From DATDFB01 sp035276475 (GTDB taxonomy: Bacteria > Acidobacteriota > Thermoanaerobaculia > Gp7-AA8), in assembly GCA_035276475.1 (NCBI GenBank), contig DATELQ010000020.1:18594-82593 (forward strand): a DNA stretch of 64,000 nucleotides, given 5' to 3'. Made by a program: the position numbers and the translations under genes. Under the pieces are notes generated by a model that worked only from the letters and a program-made list of their open reading frames with translations, ran no database searches and was not told the origin of the DNA. Positions 42,565-50,336 of the stretch are shown in pieces (the stretch's first letter is position 1; each line of letters starts with the position of its first letter).

Positions 42565-43278
42565 GTGCGCGAGATCACGATCCACCTCGGCGAGTACATC
42601 GACGAAGAGCGCCGCCGCCGGCACCGCTCGGGCGTCGTCGCCGGCATTGCGGTCGTCGCGGCGCTGCTCGTGATCGCGATGCCGCGAACGGCACCGCCGC
42701 CTCTGTCATCTTCGAATACGACGACCACTGCGACGTCGACAACCGTCATCACCGCCACGACGGCGACCATCGCTCCGCCGCCGCCTGCGCCCGAACATCT
42801 CGCGCCGCTCTCGCCGACGCTGACGTCCGCGCCGACCCATGCGAAACGGCCGCCGCACGCGCTTCGCGTCGCAAACGACCGCGCTGCCGACGTCGACCTC
42901 GGAAAGACAACCACCGACGGCACCGTCACACCGCCCGCCGCCGAGGCGCCGGCGCCGCCCGTCGTCGAAGCGGCGCCGGCGAAGATCGACATCGAGCCGC
43001 GTCAGATCGCTTTCGTGCGCACGTCGCGAACGAAGCGGGACGTCGTCCTCGTCAATCACGGCGGGAAGCCGACGACCGTCGGCCTCGCGGTGACCGGCAT
43101 CAGCTTCGGCTTCGTCGTCGAGACCAAGGTCTGCGACGGCAAGACGCTGAGCCCCGGCGAGTCGTGCACGTTTTCCGTGACGGCGCTCCCGATCGCGTTC
43201 GAGCGAGGCTCCTCGATGCGCATCGTCGTCAGCTACGACGGGCACACCGACTACGCCACGGCCGTCTCGCGGTACTGA
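42565..43278 (+). CDS. Membrane-anchored Hydin-like Ig protein, copy 2 (one repeat)
   Basis: The 237-residue protein starts with GTG. Its N-terminus (REITIHLGEYIDEERRRRHR) matches copy 1, then a TM helix and a long Thr/Pro/Ala-rich linker follow. One Hydin-like domain with the cysteine pair (KVCDGKTLSPGESCTFSV) closes the protein. Compared with copy 1 it has lost or never gained four repeats, and a flexible linker takes their place. The 3' end overlaps the convergent ABC exporter by 28 nt. Confidence 0.75.
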   Translation: MREITIHLGEYIDEERRRRHRSGVVAGIAVVAALLVIAMPRTAPPPLSSSNTTTTATSTTVITATTATIAPPPPAPEHLAPLSPTLTSAPTHAKRPPHALRVANDRAADVDLGKTTTDGTVTPPAAEAPAPPVVEAAPAKIDIEPRQIAFVRTSRTKRDVVLVNHGGKPTTVGLAVTGISFGFVVETKVCDGKTLSPGESCTFSVTALPIAFERGSSMRIVVSYDGHTDYATAVSRY

Positions 43279-45098
43279 ATCTCGTACAGCTTCCGATACA
43301 GCCCGTTCGCGCGCATCAGCTCCTCGTGCGTGCCGCGCTCGCGGATCTCGCCGTGGTGGAAGACGAGGATCGTGTCGGCGGAGCGGATCGTGGAGAGGCG
43401 GTGGGCGATGACGATCGACGTCCGCCCCTCCATCAGCGTCTGGATGGCCTCCTGGATCAGCCGCTCCGTCTCCGTGTCGATCGACGACGTGGCCTCGTCG
43501 AGAATCAGCACCGGCGGGTTGAAGGCGAGCGCGCGCGCGAACGAGAGGAGCTGCTTCTCCCCCACCGAGAACCCCGCCCCGCGCTCGCGCACCTCGGCCC
43601 CGTACCCCTCGGGGAGCCGCGAGATGAAGCGGTCCGCCTGCACGCGCTCCGCGGCGTTGCGCACGGCCTCGGCGGTGATGTCGGGGTCGCCCAAGGCGAT
43701 GTTCTGCTCGACCGTGCCGGTGAAGAGGAAAAAGTCCTGCTGCACGATGGCAAAGAGCGCGCGCAGCGACGCGAGCGAGTACTCGCGGATGTCGACGCCG
43801 TTAATGAGGATCTCGCCGCGCTGCGGCTCGTAGAAGCGGAGCAAGAGAGCCGTCACCGTCGTCTTCCCCGCGCCGGTGTGACCGACGACCGCCACGCGCT
43901 CGCCGCGCTCCACGCGGAAGGAGACGTTCTTCAGCACCCACTCCGGTTCGTTGTAGGCGAAGCAGACGTTCTTGAACTCGATCGATTTCAGTTCGCCGAT
44001 CTCGCGCGTGCCGCTGTCGAGAATGCGCACCGGCGTGTCGAGCAGCTTGAAAATGCGCTCGCTCGCCGCCATGGCCGCCTGCAGGATGTTGTACTTCTCG
44101 GAGAGGTCGGAGATCGGCTCGTAGAAGCGCTGCGAATACGTAAAGAACGCGATCAGCGCGCCGATCGACAGCGTGCCGCGGATGACCTGCCCGCCGCCGT
44201 ACCAGACGATGAGAGCCACGCCGACGGTCTCGATCAGCTCGATGACCGGGTAGAAGACGGCGTAGTAGAAGATCGAGTCGATGTTCGCGTCGCGGTGCCG
44301 CGCGTTCAGGTGGTCGAACTTCTCCCCCTCGGCATCGGTGCGGTTGAAGAGCTGCACCGTGGCCATGCCGGAGATGTGCTCCTGCAGGAAGGCGTTGATG
44401 GCGGCGATGCGCGCGCGGACCTGGCGATAGGTGATGCGCGCGCCGCGGCGGAACCAGATCGAGACGAGGATGATCGCCGGCGTGATCGAGAAGAGCACCA
44501 ACGCCATCCGCCAGTTCATCCAGAACAGCACGCCGACGATGCCGGCCAGAACGAAGACGTCGCCGAAGATGGCCACGAAGCCGGCGGTGAACATCTCGTT
44601 GAGGGCGTCGACGTCCGTGGTGACGCGCGTCATGAGGCGCCCGACGGGATTGCGGTCGAAGAACTGCACGTCGAGCTTCTGCAGGTGCGTGAAGATCTGC
44701 TTGCGGAGGTCGTACATGATGTACTGCCCCATCAGATTCATCATCACCATCTGCGTGTAGAGCACGCCGAAGCCCGCCAACAGCGTGACGAGGTAGAGCA
44801 TCGCCGCGGCGTTGATGCCGCTCATCGCATCGAAGACGAAGCCGTGCGCGCGCAACCACTCGCCCACCGCCGCGCTGACGCCGATGGTCTGTGCGCCTTG
44901 CACCGGCTTGACGAAGAGGTCGACGGCGACGGCGATGATGGCCGGCCCCGCCACTTCGAGCACCGAGGAGAGGATGACGAGCCCGACGGAGACGCCGGCG
45001 CGCGCGCGGTATGGACGCAGGTAGCGGAGTAGTCTTCGCGCCAGATGCGGGTCGAACGCACGAGCGGATTCGTCTTCGTGTTTTTCGAATTCGGACAT
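43251..45098 (-). CDS. ABC exporter half-transporter, subunit with canonical Walker B
   Basis: The 615-residue protein has a six-helix type IV exporter membrane domain and then an ATPase domain. Walker A is GHTGAGKTT, the signature is divergent (FSVGEKQ instead of LSGGQ) and Walker B ILDEATSSID carries the catalytic Glu. Its signature would face the degenerate Walker B of the partner encoded upstream. That is the asymmetry of heterodimeric exporters such as TM287/288 (this one TM288-like). The substrate is unknown. ATG 45098 is used because the upstream frame comes from an inverted repeat. Confidence 0.93.
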   Translation of the reverse strand: MSEFEKHEDESARAFDPHLARRLLRYLRPYRARAGVSVGLVILSSVLEVAGPAIIAVAVDLFVKPVQGAQTIGVSAAVGEWLRAHGFVFDAMSGINAAAMLYLVTLLAGFGVLYTQMVMMNLMGQYIMYDLRKQIFTHLQKLDVQFFDRNPVGRLMTRVTTDVDALNEMFTAGFVAIFGDVFVLAGIVGVLFWMNWRMALVLFSITPAIILVSIWFRRGARITYRQVRARIAAINAFLQEHISGMATVQLFNRTDAEGEKFDHLNARHRDANIDSIFYYAVFYPVIELIETVGVALIVWYGGGQVIRGTLSIGALIAFFTYSQRFYEPISDLSEKYNILQAAMAASERIFKLLDTPVRILDSGTREIGELKSIEFKNVCFAYNEPEWVLKNVSFRVERGERVAVVGHTGAGKTTVTALLLRFYEPQRGEILINGVDIREYSLASLRALFAIVQQDFFLFTGTVEQNIALGDPDITAEAVRNAAERVQADRFISRLPEGYGAEVRERGAGFSVGEKQLLSFARALAFNPPVLILDEATSSIDTETERLIQEAIQTLMEGRTSIVIAHRLSTIRSADTILVFHHGEIRERGTHEELMRANGLYRKLYEIQYRETAVA

Positions 45099-45119
45099 GG
45101 TCTTCGTTCTTAGTTCTTC

Positions 45120-45164
45120 GTTCTTGGTTCTTAGTTTTTGAACTAACAACTAAGAACCAAGAAC
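45120..45164. repeat. 17-bp perfect inverted repeat between the two exporter genes
   Basis: Arms 45120-45136 and 45148-45164 are perfect complements with an 11-nt loop. They are made of near-repeats of ttcttgg/ttcttag. The 74-bp gap also holds further partial copies. It may tune relative expression of the two exporter subunits, or simply be an inserted repeat. Confidence 0.8.
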
Positions 45165-45172
45165 TAATAACC

Positions 45173-46912
45173 TCATGCAATCTCCTCGATCTCTTCCTCC
45201 AGCGTCTGCTTGCGGTACAGCTCCGCGTAGTAGCCGTCCTTCGCCACGAGCATCTCGTGCGTGCCGCGCTCGACGATGCGGCCGTCGTCGAGGACGATGA
45301 TGTGGTCGGCGTCCTTCACCGAGGAGACACGGTGCGAGACGATCAGCACCGTCCTCCCCTTCCGGATCTCCCGCAGCGCCCGCAGGATCCGCTCCTCCGT
45401 TTGCGTATCGACGGCGCTCAGCGCGTCGTCGAGGAGGAGGATCAGCGGGTCGCGCACGAGCGCGCGGGCGATGGCCGTGCGTTGCTTTTGCCCGCCGGAG
45501 AGGGTGATGCCGCGCTCGCCGATGACCGTCTCGAGCCCCTGCGGGAACGTGGCGACGTCGGCGCCGAGGCCGGCGAGCGTGGCGGCGTGATCGACTTCGT
45601 CCGCCGACGCGCCGGCGCGGCCGAAGCGGATATTCTCCGCGATCGACTCGGAGAAGAGAAACGTCTCCTGCGGCACCATGCCGATCCATTCGCGCAACTG
45701 CCGCAGCGGGATCGACTCGACCGGCTTGCCGTCGACGAAGATCGTCTCCGGCGGCGGCTCGAAGATGCGCGTGAGCAGCGCGAGCAGCGTCGACTTGCCG
45801 CTGCCGGTGCGTCCGACGATGCCGATCGTCTCGCCGGCGCGCACGCGGAGGTTGATGTCGCGCAGGACAGGACGGTTGGTGTACGAGAAGGTGAGGTCGC
45901 GGATGTCGATGTCGCCCTTCGGCACGGCCACCAGCGCCTCGCTCGCCGTCAGATCGACGGACGGCTCGATGTTCCAAACCTCGGTCAGCCGCGCCATCGA
46001 GGCCATGCCTCGCTGGAAGAGATTGATGACCCACCCCAAGGCGATGAGCGGCCAGATCATCCGCCCGAGGTAGAACTGGAAGGCCACGAACGCGCCGATC
46101 GTCATCGTGCCGGCGATCATCTTTCGCGAGCCGAGGAAAAAGATCACCACGAAACCGAGTCCGATGAGCGAGTGCAGCAGCGGATGGAACGTCGCCGTCA
46201 GCGTGATGAGCGACCGGTTGCGCTCCACGTACTCGCGGTTCTCGGCCTTGAAGCTGTCGATCTCGCGCTGCTCCTGCCCGAACGCGCGCACCACGCGCAC
46301 GCCCGCGAGGTTCTCCTGCACGCGCGCAGAGATGTCGCCGAACTTGTCCTGCACGGCTTTGAAGCGCGTGTGGATGCGCGCGCCGAAGAACTGCACGAGG
46401 CCGGCGATGACCGGCACGGACATGAGCGCCACGAAGGCCAGCTGGTGGTCGATGCGCAGCATCATCACGAAGGCGCCGACGACGATGAGGAGCGACGACG
46501 CCGAGTGCATGACCGCGGGACCGATCAGCATCCGCGCCGAGGCCAGGTCGTTCGTGGCGCGCGACATCAGGTCGCCCGTGCGCTGCTCCTGGTAATAGCT
46601 GACCGGGAGCCGCTGCAGGTGCTGGTAGAAGTCGTTGCGCATCTCGTACTCGATGTGCCGCGACGCGCCGATGATGATCCAGCGCTGCAGGTAGAGGAAG
46701 AGCCCTTCGAACGCGGCCGCGCCGATGAGGAGCAGGCCGTAACGGATGAGCGTCCCGCGCGCGACGGATGTGGCCAGCTCGTTGACGGCGTTGCCGATGA
46801 TGAGCGGCTTCATCAGCGAGAACACGGCCGAGCCGCAGACACAGAGAAAGCCCGCGGCGAGCGTCCCTTTGTGCCGGGCGAAGTAACTGAGGAGGCGGCG
46901 GAGCGGAGTCAT
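45173..46912 (-). CDS. ABC exporter half-transporter, subunit with degenerate Walker B
   Basis: The 579-residue protein has a six-helix membrane domain and an ATPase domain with Walker A GRTGSGKST and a canonical signature LSGGQKQ. Walker B ends in Asp-Asp (LLLDDALSAVD) instead of Asp-Glu. This matches the inactive-site subunit of heterodimeric exporters (TM287-like). With the next gene it should form one exporter having one consensus and one degenerate ATP site. Its ATG overlaps the upstream gene by 4 nt. Confidence 0.93.
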   Translation of the reverse strand: MTPLRRLLSYFARHKGTLAAGFLCVCGSAVFSLMKPLIIGNAVNELATSVARGTLIRYGLLLIGAAAFEGLFLYLQRWIIIGASRHIEYEMRNDFYQHLQRLPVSYYQEQRTGDLMSRATNDLASARMLIGPAVMHSASSLLIVVGAFVMMLRIDHQLAFVALMSVPVIAGLVQFFGARIHTRFKAVQDKFGDISARVQENLAGVRVVRAFGQEQREIDSFKAENREYVERNRSLITLTATFHPLLHSLIGLGFVVIFFLGSRKMIAGTMTIGAFVAFQFYLGRMIWPLIALGWVINLFQRGMASMARLTEVWNIEPSVDLTASEALVAVPKGDIDIRDLTFSYTNRPVLRDINLRVRAGETIGIVGRTGSGKSTLLALLTRIFEPPPETIFVDGKPVESIPLRQLREWIGMVPQETFLFSESIAENIRFGRAGASADEVDHAATLAGLGADVATFPQGLETVIGERGITLSGGQKQRTAIARALVRDPLILLLDDALSAVDTQTEERILRALREIRKGRTVLIVSHRVSSVKDADHIIVLDDGRIVERGTHEMLVAKDGYYAELYRKQTLEEEIEEIA

Positions 46913-47289
46913 GGAGTCTCGATCGGCTCCCGCAGCGGCAGGCGCTTCATCTCCTGCAACGTTATGCGAAGAACGCTCCCGAGGGTGAAGCCTTGCGGAA
47001 AACAGTGCGGGATGCGCACGCCGGCGCCGGAGAGCTCGAGGAAGTCGAGCGGCGGCTTGCGCCGCGCCAGCACGTGCACGAGCTTGCGCGGGAGGTCCTC
47101 GCGGTCGTCGGCGTTGAGGTGCAGCGGCTGGAGGTAGTAGCCGAAGTGCATGGTGCGCAGCGACGGCGTGCCGCCGGCGAATTCCGGCAGGGTGACGCTC
47201 AGCGTGATCGCGCCGAAGATCCAGTTCTCCTGCGCGAACTCGCCGCGCCAGAAGTCCTCTTCGTGCTCGGTGAGCTTTTCGAGACGCAT
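46909..47289 (-). CDS. Hypothetical protein upstream of the ABC exporter
   Basis: The 126-residue soluble protein has a beta-rich middle and a C-terminal segment (VRIPHCFPQGFTLGSVLRITLQEM) reminiscent of a small beta barrel. No signal peptide is visible. It overlaps the exporter start by 4 nt and follows the FG-GAP-like gene by 5 nt, so it belongs to the same transcript. Family not recognised. Confidence 0.62.
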   Translation of the reverse strand: MRLEKLTEHEEDFWRGEFAQENWIFGAITLSVTLPEFAGGTPSLRTMHFGYYLQPLHLNADDREDLPRKLVHVLARRKPPLDFLELSGAGVRIPHCFPQGFTLGSVLRITLQEMKRLPLREPIETP

Positions 47290-47294
47290 CGCCG

Positions 47295-48059
47295 TTACGG
47301 AAGCTCCTCGAGGAGCGCGCGCGTCTTCGCCGTGCCGTCGCGGAGCTGGATCGTGTGGCAGCTCTCCTCGGTGTGGAACGGCTTTCCGGGCTCGATGATC
47401 TTGCTGTCGAGCACGACGCGTCCCGGACCGAAGAGCCGAACGGCGTAGCGCTTCGATGAGGAGAGATGCACCTCGTCATCGGTCGAGGTGCCGTAGATGC
47501 CGAGCACGTCGACGTACTCCCGTCCGTCATTGACGAAGCGCCTGCCGTTCCAATGCGCGAGAAACGCGCCCGTCTCGACACCGCATTCGTTTTGTCCGAG
47601 GTAACCGGCGGAGAGGACCTCCGGAACGCCGTCGCCGTCGAGATCGATGGCCTCGCCGAAATCGTCGGCGATCTTCACCAGACGATCGCGGACGACATGC
47701 TCGACGATCGCGATTTCGCCGTGGCGCACATTCAAGCTGACGACGATGTCCTGTGGATGGATGATGCGCATGACCTCCAGGTCGCCCGGGCCGGAGTCGA
47801 GCGTCTGCTCGTCGAGCACGCGCGGCTCGCCGGCTTTGGAGTCGGGAAAGCGAAAGAGCATCAGCTTCCCTTCGCCGGCGTTGCCGATCGCGGCCACGAC
47901 GCGGCGCGGGTGTCCGCTCTTGTAGCGGTCGAGCACTGCGGCGTGAACTCGATACAAGCGCGTCGGGTCGGGATCGAGGAACGGCTCGAGCCGTTTTTCG
48001 ACGTCGTCGGCGAATGCGTTCGCGGCCAGTGCCAGCACCAGAAAGAGCAGCCGTGTCAT
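47295..48059 (-). CDS. Secreted protein with a VCBS/FG-GAP-like segment
   Basis: The 254-residue protein has a signal peptide (MTRLLFLVLALAANAFA). The mature part is mostly beta strand and carries one D-x-D-x-D-G-x-x-E calcium-loop-like motif (IDLDGDGVPEVL), as in FG-GAP/VCBS repeat proteins. Only a single such loop is clear. The ATG overlaps the upstream stop (ATGA). Function unknown. Confidence 0.65.
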   Translation of the reverse strand: MTRLLFLVLALAANAFADDVEKRLEPFLDPDPTRLYRVHAAVLDRYKSGHPRRVVAAIGNAGEGKLMLFRFPDSKAGEPRVLDEQTLDSGPGDLEVMRIIHPQDIVVSLNVRHGEIAIVEHVVRDRLVKIADDFGEAIDLDGDGVPEVLSAGYLGQNECGVETGAFLAHWNGRRFVNDGREYVDVLGIYGTSTDDEVHLSSSKRYAVRLFGPGRVVLDSKIIEPGKPFHTEESCHTIQLRDGTAKTRALLEELP

Positions 48060-48316
48060 GGGTTCAGTTTGCGCAGCCCCGCCACGATCTCGTCGAGCTT
48101 GCCGCGGTGGAACTCGTCGATGAAGCGCTGCAGTTCCCCTTCCGGCATCGCCGCCGCGTCCGCGGTGTAGACCTTCTTCAGCGCGCCGGCGAGGTAGACC
48201 TTCGTCTCCACGCGCCACGCCGGCCGGGTGAAGAACTCCGTCTGCACGGTGAGCTTTTTCGTCCCGACGTCGATGGCGTCGAGGCGGCCCATGGGTGGGG
48301 TGGTGGGGTCGGGCAT
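48056..48316 (-). CDS. Small hypothetical protein downstream of the 21-bp repeat array
   Basis: The 86-residue soluble protein begins with several short strands (KKLTVQTEFF, ETKVYLAGALKKVY). A helical end with FHRGKLDEIVAGLRKL follows. Family not recognised. TAGACT at 48330-48325 ends 8 nt before the ATG and suggests a leaderless mRNA. An in-frame ATG at 48292 is an alternative start. It heads the group running to the ABC exporter. Confidence 0.6.
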   Translation of the reverse strand: MPDPTTPPMGRLDAIDVGTKKLTVQTEFFTRPAWRVETKVYLAGALKKVYTADAAAMPEGELQRFIDEFHRGKLDEIVAGLRKLNP

Positions 48317-48324
48317 TCGGCGGT

Positions 48325-48330
48325 AGTCTA
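48325..48330 (-). promoter_or_regulatory. Putative -10 element between the 21-bp array and the small gene
   Basis: TAGACT on the minus strand ends 8 nt before ATG 48316. TTGGAA 15 nt upstream could be a weak -35. The tandem 21-bp array begins about 20 bp further upstream, the position expected for activator or UP-type elements. Confidence 0.4.
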
Positions 48331-48364
48331 CCTGCCCGGCGCGGCTTCCAACGGAAGAACAACT

Positions 48365-48574
48365 GCTGGCAACGTAGGCAAAGTCGCTGGCAATCGGACG
48401 AAACTTGCCAGCATTTTCACGTAACTTGCTGGCAATCTCACTTAACTTGCTGAGAAACTCACTTAACTAGCTGAGAATCTCGGTTAATTAGCTGAGAATC
48501 TCACTTAACTAGCTGAGATTCCCACTTAACTAACTGAGATTCTCAGCTAGTTAAGTGAGATTCTCAGCGAGTTT
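48365..48574. repeat. Tandem array of ten 21-bp units
   Basis: Ten units of exactly 21 bp start at 48365, 48386, 48407, 48428, 48449, 48470, 48491, 48512, 48533 and 48554. The centre units read close to gctgagaatctcacttaact. Units diverge towards both ends, most at the 48365 side. The last two units contain an inverted copy of the neighbouring units, so a hairpin of about 30 bp can form. The stretch is clearly more AT-rich than its surroundings. There are no unique spacers, so it is not CRISPR. Confidence 0.9.
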
Positions 48575-48634
48575 GCTTCCGCTTCCAGACGGCGCGCTTC
48601 ATGAAAAGCCCTGCATTGACAAGACCTTAGCCCG

Positions 48635-49807
48635 TTACCGATCCCTTCGCACGCTCCGCCGGCACTTCGCCTCCGCCCGGCTCTCGATCTGCCGCACCCT
48701 CTCGCGCGACAACCCCAGAATCTCACCGATATCGCGCAGCGTCAGCTCGTCGTCCTGCAGCACTCCGTACCGCAGCTTCAGAACCGTCTTCTCCTCGAGC
48801 GTCAGCGAGTCCACCGTCTTCTGCACCAGTCCCTGCTGCTTGAGCGACTCCAGGAGCGGCACGCGCGTCGTGTCGATGTTCGGGGACATATCGGCCGGCA
48901 GGTCGCCGAGCTCGTACCAGTAGCGCCACCACGCCTTCGGGTTCGGGTTCGTGTAGAGCAGGAGCTGCGCGAGCTCGCTCTCCGTGATCCCGAGCGCCTC
49001 GCACACCTTCTGCCGCGCCGTCGCCACCACCGCTGCCACCGCGTCGGGCTCGCGGTTGAGGAACGCCGCCAGCTCCCGGATGCTCTTCGGCATGTTGTCG
49101 GTGATGCCGTGGCGGAGCATCAGCACCAGGCGCTCCTTCGGCGAGAGCTCCGAGATGTGCGCGAGCAACTCCTCGCGGCGCGACTGCTCCTGCATCTCGT
49201 CCTCGGCCGACGGGATCGTCGTCTGCTCGATCACGTCGGCCAGCTCCGTGTGCGACTCGTCGTCCAGCTCCGCGTTGAGCGAAAAGTTGTCGCTGTTCGC
49301 CTGCATCAGCGTCTGCACTTCCTTGAGCGACACCCCCAACTCGTCCGCCAGCTCCTGCGGCGTCGGGATGTGACTCCCCTCCGTGATCGCCGCGCCGATG
49401 GCCTTCTCCAGGCGGTACATCAGATTCGCGCGCTTCGGCGGCAGGCGGAACGCGCCGCCCTGCTCCGACAGCGCGTGCAGGATGGCCTGGCGGATCCACC
49501 ACACCGCGTACGTGATGAACTTCACGTTCTTGTCGGGGTCGTACTTCTTCGCGGCGTGGATCAGGCCGATGTTCCCCTCGTTGATCAGGTCGAGGAAGAG
49601 CACGTGCGAGTTGCGGTAGCGCTTCGCGTACGACACCACGAAGCGGAGGTTCGACTTCACGAGCTCCTCGAGCGCGCTCTTGTCGTTCTGCTGCACGCGG
49701 TAACCGAGCTCGCGCTCGCGCTCCGGCGTCAGCCGCGGAATCTGCGCGATCTCGTGGAGATACTGGTTGAGCAGATCGTAGTCTTCGCGTTCGTCGTACC
49801 GGGCCAT
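48635..49807 (-). CDS. Primary-type sigma-70 factor with two region-4 modules
   Basis: The 390-residue protein has region 1.2 (about 10-40), region 2 (about 45-118, with DLINEGNIGLIHAAKKYD and FITYAVWWIRQAI) and region 3 (about 120-205). A degenerate region 4 follows at about 213-272 (LSPKERLVLMLRHGI but no proper second HTH). After a 60-residue insert comes a normal region 4 at about 333-385 (EEKTVLKLRYGV, LTLRDIGEILGLSRERVRQIE). There is no region 1.1, so it resembles a group 2/3 factor. Normal proteins of this class have one region 4. Confidence 0.9.
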   Translation of the reverse strand: MARYDEREDYDLLNQYLHEIAQIPRLTPERERELGYRVQQNDKSALEELVKSNLRFVVSYAKRYRNSHVLFLDLINEGNIGLIHAAKKYDPDKNVKFITYAVWWIRQAILHALSEQGGAFRLPPKRANLMYRLEKAIGAAITEGSHIPTPQELADELGVSLKEVQTLMQANSDNFSLNAELDDESHTELADVIEQTTIPSAEDEMQEQSRREELLAHISELSPKERLVLMLRHGITDNMPKSIRELAAFLNREPDAVAAVVATARQKVCEALGITESELAQLLLYTNPNPKAWWRYWYELGDLPADMSPNIDTTRVPLLESLKQQGLVQKTVDSLTLEEKTVLKLRYGVLQDDELTLRDIGEILGLSRERVRQIESRAEAKCRRSVRRDR

Positions 49808-49834
49808 TGGAGAGGCCCAATTCTACGACGAACG

Positions 49835-50281
49835 TTACGACTTCGGCGGTGCCGCGCCACCGCCTTGCGCGGGCGGCGGAGGCGGCGGCGGTGGCTCGGG
49901 ATGCCCGAGGTGACAGGTGATGCAAGTAACCTTTTGCGCTTTCGCGTCGAGGCGGCCGATGTAGTCGTTGTTGATCGCGCGGGTCATGCGAATCATCGTG
50001 CGCGCGACCTCCTTCTCCTTCTTCGCGTCCGAGGCGAAGTCGAAGCGCTCCTTCGTCCCGGGCGGGTTCTCGACGTGGCAATGGTCGCAGCGCGTGCCGA
50101 GGGCGCGGGTGAAGCCGCGCATCGTCGCCACCAGCTCGTCGTGGCTGATGTTCGACGGCAGCACCTGCAGGTTCTTGAATTCGCTGGCGTCGGCGCGGGC
50201 CTGCTGACCCTTCTGCGCTTGGAACGCGGCGCAGGCGGCGAGGAGAAGAGCGGCGGTGACGGCTAGAGCTCTGATTCGCAT
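49835..50281 (-). CDS. Dihaem lipoprotein cytochrome c, reaction-centre-cytochrome-like
   Basis: The 148-residue protein has a lipoprotein signal ending at Cys17 (LLAAC). Two c-type haem sites follow: CDHCH at 65-69 and CITCH at 120-124. The segment NLQVLPSNISHDELVATMRGF before the first haem is the family pattern of the photosynthetic reaction centre cytochrome c subunit (CytoC_RC). That family is widespread in non-phototrophic Acidobacteriota. The C-terminus is Pro/Gly-rich. It probably carries electrons on the membrane's outer side. Confidence 0.88.
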   Translation of the reverse strand: MRIRALAVTAALLLAACAAFQAQKGQQARADASEFKNLQVLPSNISHDELVATMRGFTRALGTRCDHCHVENPPGTKERFDFASDAKKEKEVARTMIRMTRAINNDYIGRLDAKAQKVTCITCHLGHPEPPPPPPPPAQGGGAAPPKS

Positions 50282-50336
50282 AGGTTGCGCAAGCTAGCAG
50301 TTTGTGAAGCCTAGGACAACTGCGGTTACAGCGTTG

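Noticed and set aside
43164..45032. Long plus-strand frame opposite the ABC exporter
   Set aside because: Shadow frame; the exporter motifs on the minus strand account for it.
48365..48574. CRISPR array
   Set aside because: Units follow each other with no unique spacers and no cas genes are in the window.
48317..48600. Heptad-repeat protein encoded across the 21-bp array
   Set aside because: Each frame meets several stops in the array; only the part next to 48316 is open, and it has no start codon.
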